From: Sphaeramia orbicularis
Lineage: Eukaryota > Chordata > Actinopteri > Kurtiformes > Apogonidae
NCBI RefSeq assembly: GCF_902148855.1
Contig: NC_043969.1
Location: 20,314,442-20,378,441, forward strand
Direction of reading: 5' to 3'
Length of the DNA: 64,000 bases
In this document: positions 50,126 through 61,100 of the stretch, one piece after another
How the letters are laid out: every line of letters begins with the position of its first letter
Numbering within the stretch: the first letter of the stretch is position 1
Notes under the pieces: model-generated
Told to the model about the DNA's origin: nothing
Seen by the model: the letters and a program-made list of their open reading frames with translations, nothing else
Databases searched by the model: none
Made by a program: the position numbers and the translations under genes

Positions 50126-53100
50126 TCAAAAATGTTCAGCAGAGATCACCTCCACACCAGTCTCATGCTCTTGGTCCTTCATCCCCGTTTGTTCAGAATG
50201 GTGTTGTTGACGTACACAGGCGGTGTAGGTCCCTCGAATCAGGAACAGCACCGAGATGACGGCGTAGTAGCTGCCATAGATGATGAACTGTGGAGAACAG
50301 CCTCTGTCATTTGATACATTACTATAACAGTTTGTCCAACTGTTTTCCTCAAACATGTCTGCATGCAACAGTTACTGAAAACCACTAGGTGTCACTCTGC
50401 ACTTACATGTAAGTGCACAGAACACCAGAATTAAGTCCCTGTCTGCTGCGATTAAATAATAAATAGACAGTCATTTCTATTCATTTAAGCCTGTGAAGAT
50501 GTACCTGCGTCACAATGTCCAATCCCAGAGCAGCTTCATCGACAAAAATACCAGTCATAATAGTCTGCAGCGAAAGGGCCACAAATGTGTTGATCCCAAA
50601 CGTCAAAGCATAGCACTCCATGGAGAGGTTTGAGGCAATCTGAAAACTAGAATAGGAATAAGCCTGTAATTTCATAAGAATGAAGCATGTGTTACGCTCT
50701 AATGGATACTTAAAGGCTATTCAATAATTTACAATACAAGAAAAGTACCTTCTCAATTTCCCTACAGCCTTTCCCCAAAAATAACAGTCAGGACCCAGAA
50801 CTGTGGTATGTCACTTCATCTTCCAAATGAATCCATAAAGACCCAGAGTGACTTTTGTGGCAGTTCCCAAATGATTTTTTTTCTCTAGATTAACCTTTCT
50901 TAAGTGGTTTCTCACCATTTAAAATATATTATATGCTGTGTTTTGCACTTTTCTCAGTGAAAATCTTGTATTTTTCCATATTTAATTCACTGATCTTGTA
51001 GATGTTCATAAAAGTTGAGGGTTATTTTATCAATAACTGAGAAAACTGAAGAAAAATGTACTTTTTCAGCAAAGATATCAATAACTAAATGTAAAAACAA
51101 GTGTGTTCATTTACTGTCATTTATCAAACTCCATGGGTTTTACTGGTGAATCAATGTAGAAGATGACGGTGTTTCCACGTTCACTACAGAGCCTCTGAAC
51201 ATCCAAATAGGTCATATCTGATGACCATGAAAAGATGATAAACTGCATATTACACCAACTATTTACATGTGTTGATAGGATTAGTGGATCAACAGCTACT
51301 AAACATTTTACATCAGTAGATGGTTTTGGTCGGTGGTGCATGTTTGGGTCTTTATGGGTTAAAATAATAGAAGAGAGTTCTCTGGAAGAGTTTATAAATG
51401 TTGACCAACTAATTGTGAAAAGCAGAGAAGTTTAAGATGCAATATGACAAAAATGACAGAATACAAAATGAGGAAAATGATGCAACAAAAAATTATTAAA
51501 AGGTAAAAGATGCAAGAACATGCAACAAAATGAAAATTATGAAATAGAGGTAAAAACAATAATGAAAAAAACACATAATAAGAAAAGCTTTTTCTTTTTA
51601 AAGAGACTTTGTGACACATTGTGTTGTCGGTGGAAAAGTCAGTAAGCGTACACATTATGGCAATTCAAGTTATATTTGTGTAAATTTGGATCTCAGGTGA
51701 AAAAATTGATTTTTCAGACCTTTAGTTGAAAAACTTTGGGAACCAGTGCCATAAAGAGATGGTATCACTTCAATCTGAATTTTACTGTTGAGTATCCTCT
51801 GTTGTGAACTTACGCTGTGATGGTGATGAGAAACATGTAGCAAGATTTGAAAATGACATAACCAGCATAACACGCCCAGATACTGCTGGTGAGTACCATC
51901 AGAAAGATAGCACCAGTCCCCACAGCTGAGAACAGTCCTAAAGCCAGCTCCCCCCACACAGCCCAGGTCACCTTGATATGACCAACAGAGAATGCTGCAG
52001 CAGCACCTGAGCCATGAAACAGGAAATTCAGTGATTAATCTGTCATTTCATTGGATTACAACTCTAATGTGCCTGTGCATTTTTGGTACGATTTCGTGAC
52101 TCATTTGTTAATGTCAGGTGAAGCATCTCTTTCCATGGTATAAAGGAGGATGTGGCCTTCCAACAAAACCCTATGCACCTACATGACTTTGCTGGTCCCA
52201 GCATCACCTACTTATTAGGATGAACCACTCGCCTGGCTCTAGAATCAGCTATCAGCAATAATCAGGGAACCCATTACCTTCTAACTTTATCTCCTTAACT
52301 GAAGCAATTACTCATCCTCTTCACAGCCTGAGCCAAGTTGAACACGAGCCAAAAGGACCATGGTTATGTAATTCCCTTTCCAAATCAATACACATTCTCT
52401 GTTTAGATGCTTATTCCATACAGCCAAGAAAAGCAGGATCGTTTTCTTTTAATTGCCAGTTTTTATGTCTATGTGCCATCAGGCACAGCAGCTTTTATAA
52501 TCGTCATTAAATTTTATATATGTTCCATATAATGAATTTGCACTGGTGTCTTCCCTCCTCTCGTTATTCAGACATCTGATGCCCATTCTTCCTTCTGCCT
52601 CTATGTTCATTTATAAAACTTCAGTTCAAAAGAGACTTTGAGTCTCTTCTTTTGTTAGTAGTGACAACTTTTTATTTAAAGTTATGGCTGAGTATGATCT
52701 TTAAAGAAATATGACCCAGTAAATGTAGTTTCCTTTCTCTTATGCTCCAAATAAATGTACCAGCACACATGAGCACAGTTGGAATCACTTACCAACAAGG
52801 GAGCATGCAGCCTCTACACCTCCATTGTAGATGGTTGATGTGGCTGATGGTTCTATATGGTCCCACATTAGCTGGATATAGTTGAAGACCTGTACATAGC
52901 CAGCTGTGGCCAGAGCCCACCACAGGGACCAATAGATTAAGTGCCTGCAACATTTAACAATATAGATACTGTCAAATGAAGATGTAGATAAATTATGGAA
53001 TGACAGTGTATGCATTTGCTAATTTACTGCAGTAAAAAACATTACATAAGAAGTAAAATATCTGCCAAATGTCACATCAATAAACTTGGAAAAGCAAAAT

Positions 53101-54676
53101 GCCTGGAAGAGTAAGACTCCTTGAAGCTTTGCCAAAGTAGACGACCTGCATTGGCCACATTTCCCCTGCTGCACCAGCCAGCCCTGCCATTATGCTCCAT
53201 CTCCTCATTCCCTGAACCAGAGCAGTCAGCTCCTACTGGCCCCTCCTGTTGGGACTGTGAGCCCACAGCTGCAGCATTTTTCCCTTTGAAGAACATGCTC
53301 CTCTGAGGCATGGGCAACCAGAAGGAGATGAGAAAAGCCATGCTGACAATCCCCAGAGTGATGGCATTGATGTATAAGTAGTCCACTCCTGTGCGGTTGA
53401 TTTAAAGCAAAAAAAGACATCCCTCGTTGTGGTTATTTCAAATTTCTTTTTTGCAGTAATAATTAGTATGCAGGAAAGCAGGAACACAAAAGACATAAAA
53501 TGTGTGTCTTATTTTTTCATGTACAGTTTTTTTTGTCTTTCCACCTTTACTTGAAGAAAAAAAAAAAAAAAATAATAATACAGCTCATGTCATATCAGAC
53601 TGACATAAAGTGCTGGAGCTTATAAATAATTAAACTGCAAAAAGTTCACAAACCATCAAACACTCCAGTTCAAAATCCTTTTCATGTGTGACTCTCAGGC
53701 CATAGACCTTCTTCAAGGTGTACAAAGTTGGCAAAATGTGCCAAATTTTTGCACAGACTTGGCTGTGTGGAGACTTGTTTTTCAGTTGGTTGCCTTACCT
53801 GCCACAGAGATGAGCACTTGTCCTAAACCAGCACCAAATGTATACCCAGTCAGCATGGCACTACGAAGGTACCCGGTTGCTCTTTGGTAATGCTCAACTG
53901 GTATTATGCTGTAAATGTAGGAAAAATAGGCCACTTCTGTAGAAGTCACAACTGCATAATTGACCTGTAGATAAAATTAAAGAGCTGTAAGGTAACTATA
54001 ACTATATCCTTTAATACAGACAACCATATGTGTAACATCTATTCCTACCTAGTTAGGCGTTAGTTTTATAGTAAACTTGCATACCATGAATTACTTTAGC
54101 TTGTTGATATTTGATGTTCTACAAAAGCAACAGAATTTTTCCCAACTATGCACATTAATTGTTACTAGTCTTTGAGTTCACCTGAAGGACAGTCATGGCA
54201 AGCAGACCTGGGGCAAAGCATAGCAGGAGGTAGTTGGTGACTAGGAAGAGCCCCTGGACTGTAATGAGAGGCTTGTGTCTCAGAAAGTCTGTTAGCAGAA
54301 AGACAGGGAAAAGGAAAGCCAAGTAGGAGTATGTCCAGATAGGGAACAGGTAGTTGGTCACCTGTAGGAAACAACAAGCAGGACAAAACAATATTGCAGA
54401 TCTAGGTGCATGGTGCTCATCTCTTGTCAAAACTGTAAAAACTAAAAAGCTGTTAATCACATACCTGATGAATACCAGCGGTTAAGTACCTACCTAACAG
54501 CATAACAGTATGTGTGCCACTCTTACCACTTCTTCAGAGATGTTCTTGTGTGGTCCAATTAGGTATGGTGTGAGGAAGGGCTCTGCTACTCTGCAATTGG
54601 CAAAAAACCCATAGAGACACAGGACTGTAGTGGGATAAGCCCAGGTGGAGGACTTCAGCTTGGTCCAACAAGCCAT
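50126..54676 (-). CDS. slc19a3: Thiamine transporter 2-like, tandem copy B
   Basis: A second SLC19 carrier directly upstream of copy A on the same strand. Eight exons keep frame: 54676-54527, 54361-54182, 53964-53799, 53388-53103, 52944-52793, 52006-51814, 50646-50505, 50287-50126, giving 476 residues. Landmarks: [68 protein letters not shown]. The helix 1-2 loop has P-H-K-N in place of P-D-K-N. Introns at V-L-Q/V-N-Y, V-A-G/V-D-Y and S-S-R/H-L-I-Y are absent from copy A; two copy A introns are absent here. The intron 53102-52945 has a GC donor. Same-strand adjacency shows tandem duplication. Divergence is high, so it is old, and substrates may differ. Confidence 0.9.
50832..51358. mobile_element. 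piggyBac-type MITE, family 1, copy 2
   Basis: A second copy of the element at 7107-7599, here in a slc19a3 copy B intron. It starts CCATAAAGACCCAGAGTGAC and ends TGGGTCTTTATGGG before an intact TTAA at 51359-51362. The left TTAA has decayed. The two copies share internal landmarks in order, such as GGTCATATCTGATGACCATG, which points to a moderately old family. Confidence 0.75.
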
Positions 54677-55969
54677 ATTTCCTCTAGGTTTAGAATTTTG
54701 CAGGGGGTCCAACAGAACACCTTGGTCTTAACTAGAAATCTGACTACCTGTGTTATCTGCACGGCAGTTTTAACTGAAACTCCACTCATCAGTAGTTAGC
54801 ATATAGACACTATCTTTATGATCTACACGTGCAGTAGGCACAGTTTATTAGCAAGACTTTGACCTTTTAAGAAACAGAAGGAAAGTTGAGGAGAGGGTGG
54901 AAAAGTGGCTACTCTACAATACTGTGATGTGACTAAAGGTGAGGAGCTGCTGCTGCAGAGCGGACTGAGAGCAGGTGTGGGGTTGTGAACAGATGTCTGT
55001 GATTACCGGAGGGAGAGACTCTGGGTTTGTGGGATGTAAAAGGCAGTTGGTTTGGAGCACGCGAGAAGCTTGTGTCTTGGTGCTGTGGGAAAGAGCTGGG
55101 AGTCGTTCGTGGCTGTTTAGGGCGACCGGCGACGAAGACCGCTAGAATAGGGGGTTAGTTGTTCCAGCGCTAGGAGGGGAGGCTGGACGCCTCCTGTAGG
55201 GTAGTGAGAATTGGGTTAGTAAAGCGCCAGGTCCGGGCTACTTCTCGCCATTACCTTTACCGGCGCACTGGGTGTGCCACCACTGCTCTACACCATCGCC
55301 ACTGTCAGTGGGTCCGCCGCTGCTCTTCGCCTCCACGTCTGCCGGACAGCTTTCGCCGCTTGCTGGGTTGGACTTGCAACATCCAACAAAGCTGTATTCC
55401 CCGGGGAGTTGGACGGTGCCTCAAGCTCAGACCCTGGGGGGGGGGGGGGGGGGGGGTCTTGCCAAGTGGTCGAGTTAAGTGCCAATTTATTTTACTAGCG
55501 GCATTGTACCCGTGGTCCCATTGTACGATTGCGCCCTCCCGTGGTGCAACAGTGGCATTGCACCCGTATGCCTTCCTGTGCTGCAACATGCGCCGGACAA
55601 AGACGTGCAGAACGTCTATTGTAGTAAGATATATATTTGAATGAGTATATGTGTTTTAATGTGAGGGATAGAGTGGGCGGGAGCCCAGCCGGGGGGAATC
55701 ACCTGTGTAGAACAGCGAAGGGGGGCCCCTGCCCCTTGTGAGACTTGCGTGGTTTGCCATGCTGAACAGGGTGTGAAATGAAGCCAATGTGTTAATTGCA
55801 GTGCCTCCAGTAGAGGGTGCTAGCGTGTTGGGTTTGCAGTGAACCATAAGCTTGCTGTGATATGTGGAAATGGTGGTAATGGCGGGGGCCTTTTCTGGAC
55901 TGAGATACCGCAGAATCCCCCCCGACTGCAGCTCACATCTTTTTCCTCTTTTTATGAATTGTGTGTTTT
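54677..55969. other. GC-rich intergenic segment with a G21 tract
   Basis: Upstream of slc19a3 copy B. From about 54950 to 55900 base composition rises sharply compared with all surroundings. A run of 21 G lies at 55436-55456. Short frames here are proline- or glycine-rich artefacts of composition. It may be a CpG island or promoter, or the body of an unclassified repeat (TTACTAGCGGCATTGTACCC near 55493 has the look of a dispersed sequence). No gene is supported. Confidence 0.45.
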
Positions 55970-57599
55970 GGGTGATTCTCTGAATTTGGTGCTGTTTGGG
56001 GTCTATGGTTGCTGCAAAAAAAAAAAAAACATAAATGACTTTGTTTTTGAACACTGCATTTGGTGAAGGAGTATTTGAACCTCTGTGAAAACATGTTTTC
56101 CCACCTTAGGCATTAAATGTCATTCAGTATTATGATTGTGTTTGCCAGATATGGTGTATTAAAATCAACCCCATAACAGGACATTTTGACTTCAGTGTGA
56201 ATATTATCCTAAAACATATTCAAACTAATTCTCTCTGTGTCTTGGGGAACACCTGTCCCTTGTGTAAAATAACTCATTGTAAGTGTATTTTATTTTATTC
56301 TAACAAATTTTTGTTTGAGTGAATATTATGATATGGTATTTGATGTACAGTTGGTCTTCATAAATCATGAAAAAATACTTTTACCTTCAAATTAGATAAG
56401 GCTTCCATATATTTTCTACTTGTCCCCTAAGCGCTGTTAACATTTTAACAAACATTTATCTTCTATTAGTTGTTATTATCAAAAAATATAAAAATGTATC
56501 AAGTAACAGGGTTGAACACAATGTAACAGGGTTGAACACACTATGACAGGATTGAATGAAATCCAACAATTAAGCAAATTAAAATGAAATTTATTGAATT
56601 ATGAATTAATGAATGAATAAAAAAGGTACATTGTTGTATTCTCTAAACAAAAACTTCAATAAACTTCTCTAAAATCTTGAACTAATAAAACTTTTCCAGC
56701 GTGCATGCTCCCTTCTGAGATATTCTTCCCTTTTCTCGGATCTGAATTTATTTTCGCACTGTACTCCCTTTGCCTTTCTTCATTGGACTTTCTCATATCT
56801 GAAAATAATGAACATGACATAACGTAACAAAGTAAGAACAGTCCAACCTTCAACTCCATAACAATGATTCAATCCCGTAACAGTATTTTTTGTTATGGAG
56901 TTGAATGTTATGGGGTTGATGATTTTAGCTAAAAGAAGCCACAAATCTCCATTAGCTGGGATATGGGACACCACCTGGCATGAGGAAAACAAGAATGTAA
57001 TATATTTTACCAACATTATCATTTGATTTTTCCAAAACAATATTAAATATCATTCATACACATAACAGTATTGAATGGGTGAGCTTGACAATGCCAGTCT
57101 GACAATAAAAACAATGAAATATAGGAAAGAAAGCATGTTAACACCTACCTCTCTTTACAGTGTCAGTTGGAGAAGATTTGAGTGATGTCACTTCCTGGGC
57201 GCTGAGGAAGTTGGACTGAACCATTATGTTTAAAAAGGGGGAAATTGGTGTTCTGTTATGGGGTTCAGCGAAACTGAGGGACACGATTAAATAGAGATAT
57301 TTTATTAGTAAATTATGTGTTTTCTCAGATTTCTTTTATGTAGGTTAAAGTAAAAAATCAGGTCATTTCATCAATATAAAAAACTTTGGCATACAACTGT
57401 TTATTCTGACCTCTGCACTTTCAGCAATCGATAAAAAAACAAACAAACATGATTTTCACAGTATGTTTGTGTGTTATAGTTAAAAACACATGGGCCTTTC
57501 CATTTCTGACTTAAAAATGCATTTTGTGGTTTACTCTATGTGAAAATATTTGAGGTAAACCTGTGGGACACAAAAGGCACCGAATTCAGAGAATCACCC
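55970..57599. mobile_element. 1.63-kb DNA transposon with 23-bp inverted termini, unclassified
   Basis: The left end begins GGGTGATTCTCTGAATTTGG; the right end, read on the opposite strand, matches it at 22 of 23 positions. TTTT lies outside both ends and may be a target duplication. The interior repeats phrases such as TAACAGGGTTGAACACA and holds minus-strand frames at 56656-57040. One has a basic, charged stretch (R-K-S-N-E-E-R-Q-R-E-Y...N-S-D-P-R-K) resembling the N-terminal basic domain of an uncharacterised protein family seen in fish. No full transposase is visible, so it is non-autonomous or decayed. The superfamily is unknown to me. Confidence 0.65.
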
Positions 57600-58124
57600 T
57601 TTTATTTGTAACAAAGATTATTGTATTGTACCACTTTTCTCCGGGTGATTATTGCATGGCTCTGACTAGGTGACTTTAAGTTCACTACCCTGTTTGGAAA
57701 CCACTTTACATTAAAATACTTTATTTATGACCATTTAGTAAATTCAATTTCCATTTACAGTAATACAGCGAAAGAGATTTCTCAATATAATGTAAAAGAT
57801 TTTGTGAATTGTGGAACTTTCTGCCCTTGTTGTACACTATTATGTATATTTACTGTTCAATGTTTATTGTTCAAATAAAAAAAGATACAGCGAAAGAGCG
57901 AAAGAAAGAGGCTTAAAACAGTTTTTATTTTGTCAGTGCTTCACACTTTTTGTCGAACAGTTTTAGATCTACAACAATGATTAAAAAAGAAAAGAAAAAT
58001 GCTCTAAAATAATGGCTCTTCAGGCCACAGACACCTGTTTCAGGTGCAGTGGCTCGCACATCCTTGGACTAGGTTTGATTCTACGCATGCGTGGTTGGAA
58101 TACGTAACATGCGCCGGCAAGTCT
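57600..58124. other. Spacer and upstream region of daw1
   Basis: AT-rich, with no coding signal. Near 58085-58115 there are GC-rich NRF1-like words (ACGCATGCGTGG, CATGCGCC) suggestive of a TATA-less promoter for daw1. Confidence 0.45.
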
Positions 58125-58138
58125 GTCTCCATAGCAAC
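58125..58138. promoter_or_regulatory. RFX X-box-like motif at daw1
   Basis: GTCTCCATAGCAAC fits the RFX X-box (GTNRCC, AT, RGYAAC) at all but one position. It lies 42 bp upstream of the daw1 ATG. It has the same half-site variant (GTYTCC) and AT spacer as the site at dnaaf1. Confidence 0.6.
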
Positions 58139-58179
58139 GATGTGTTGATAGTATAGAAGGGTCTTTAATACACAGAAAA

Positions 58180-61100
58180 ATGAAACTTAAGCGGTTTCTA
58201 CTTAGATATTATCCACCAGGTAATGTAAATGTGACAGTGGTTTATTACAAATGATAAGAGCTTTAAACTAGGCTGTTTCAGTTTGACTGTAGCATGGTTT
58301 AGTTTAGCCTAACTGTACTGCACTTCTCATGCTAACTCTGAAGTATCAGCCCTTTAGTCTACCCGTTCATTTTTAAGGCGTCCTCTGCCTTCAGGTATCG
58401 TCATAGAATATGAGAAAGGAGGACATCTGAAGACCAAGTCAATCGACCTTTTGGATTTGTCTTCAGAGTACGTGAGTTGTATCTTTAATGCTAACTGATT
58501 ACAAGCAATGTCATTATAACTTACTGTTATAGTGCTGACTTTTTATTTCTCCTGTTATTTCTCTGGTTGAAGGACATAGTTGTTTGCTAAGTCATGTTTT
58601 ATATCCCTATAATAATGAATTAATTACACTAGTGTAATTTATTTTTTTAGAATGTATCTGACTCAGGCATTAATTTAAAAATGTAATCTCACAGACTTTA
58701 ATAAGATGAATTGGGGGGGAAAAAAGCCAAAAATGCTGGTTAGCCAATGTTCATGCATATGATAAAGTGTACACGTATATATTAGCTTATGTACATTTAT
58801 GCAATAGATTTATACATCTTGGCACTGGAAAGAACATGAAAAGTAGATCTGTAGCTCTGAGACAAGCATCCCTTTTGAATAAAACCAATTCTCTTATTAA
58901 TTCTCAGAAATTCACATTTTGTCCTAAGATTGTATCTTGGAAACTACAGCCAACCAGTATTTTTTGACGTAGTTTTTCTCCATTACAGACTCAAACTTGG
59001 TAAAATTTCACTACTTTTATACTGGAGGCATTTTACTTGTAGACTGGTGTTATCAGACTTTGTTGAACCTTTCCTGTGAATCTTGCATTAACTGTGTGTG
59101 AAATGTCCTTTTCCTCATGCAGGACAAACCCAGATGAGTTAGTGGCAGAGATAATGCAGTCAGAGCCTCTGATCACAGAGTCCCGTGCTGATCAGGTTAA
59201 ACAACTGATCCTTCGACTCAAGCAGAAAAAGGGTCAGCAAAACCACCGCAGGTTCTGTTTCACCAAGGTCAGACTCATGGCATCCATTTCTTTTTCTGAG
59301 AAAAGTAAACAATTATTTGTCCAGTGTTATTATATCACTGAAAATGATCAACTTTGCATAATTGCACCATTGGCTTTTGCTCTTCTTGAATTAATTCATA
59401 TCACTGCCAACTGAATAGTTTATTCATGTAGCAACAGCAGGAGCCAGTGCTTCAGGGAGACACTAGAGAGCAGCAGTGGTTAGGGTACCAAATTACACAA
59501 TCTAATAACATGATTTTCAAAGATGTAGCATTTTTGTCTTACTATGTAGAATACACATTGTAGACTGGCTGACTAAAGAGGTCAGATTTGACATCAGAGG
59601 ACAGTGGTAATTTCTTCTTGGCATAGAGACTATGCTGTTCTGAATTATTCCACTGCTGAGCTAGAGGGTGAGATCTTCCCACCGCATAATTCAGCTTAAT
59701 GACATATGGGCATGACGCTGATAGTCTTAAAGATGATTCAATTCAGTAACTGCAGTATATCTTCTCTGAGGTTCTATTTTTTCCATGGTCTCTTTTGCAG
59801 GAACTTAAAGCACATATACTGCCACTGACAAATGTTGCCTTTAATAAGTCTGGGTCAAGGTGAGTTCATTTGCAGTCAGCAGTCTGGTATGACTCCTTCC
59901 TTGAAGAAACGCTGTTTTGTTTTTGTTTGTTGTATTATTTTTACTCTCTCTGACTCTGCAGGTTTATAACAGGGAGCTATGACAGGACATGTAGAGTTTG
60001 GGACACAGCCTCAGGCACTGAGCTGCACACACTGGAGGGTCACAGAAATGTGGTGTATGCAATTGCATTCAACAATCCCTATGGGTAACAAAATACCTTC
60101 ATGACATCTAAGAACTACACTGTTATATTTGACACTCAGATCAAGAACCCAGCCAGTTTGCAAGTCTAAATTCTTTTTTAATTCTTTCTTTGTAAGGGAC
60201 AAAATTGCCACTGGCTCTTTTGATAAGACCTGCAAACTGTGGTGTGTGGAGACTGGCAAGTGTTTTCATACATTTCAGGGACACATGGCAGAAATAGTAT
60301 GTATGACATTTGACTTTTGCTTAAAATGATAAACATCATAGTTGTATCCATTGGTTGCGTAATATACTATATGATTTACTTCATGATTTTAAAATGATGC
60401 ATTTTCAGTGTCTGTATGCATTCTTTCAAAAGCTAACTCATCATGTAATGTGCATAATATTTTTACTTCAGTTCACTTGGAATCACTACTGATGATTTGC
60501 TCTTTATTATGTTTGGTGTATATATGCAGAAGACTGGCCTCTGCCAAATCCTTACTTGGCAGAGGACTAGTAGGATTCTAGCACCAGAGGGCAAACTATA
60601 AGTCAAAGTTGTGTGATTGGTGTAGGTGTGCCTGGCCTTCAACCCCCAGAGCACACTGGTGGCCACAGGCAGCATGGATGCTACTGCCAAACTGTGGAAT
60701 GTGGAAACTGGGGAGGAGGTGGCCACACTGGATGTGAGTTATATTATATCCCTGTACCCTGCGTGTTTTAGAATAACTGACTGTCTCTTTGTCTGGTTTA
60801 CCTAATATCCAAATGATCCACACTTTAGGGCTCAAATGTATTTAGTTCTTAATTAACTTGTCAATTCAATGTAAAATGATCATCCTGAATGTCATTATAG
60901 TTAACCCCTTACCCCTTCTCTTATACATCCATGATGTATGGAAATGTAGCTTGAAACATTTTCATAAGACATTGATAACACACTCCAAGGGGAGTAGTGA
61001 GCCCTCTTTGAAGTGCACACTGCACGTGGGTCCATAGTGTGACTTGTTGGTTGGCTGGCTGTGTCTCAGACAGAAGCAACTCTTTGCAGCTTGAGCTGTT

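Noticed and set aside
55204-55644. Overlapping long frames on both strands in the GC-rich block
   Set aside because: High GC lowers stop frequency. The products are proline- or glycine-rich and unrelated between frames, and the G21 tract lies within them.
54677-58179. Search for a chemokine gene (CCL20 lies between SLC19A3 and DAW1 in human)
   Set aside because: No frame with a C-C chemokine motif was found on either strand. The interval is filled by GC-rich and transposon sequence.
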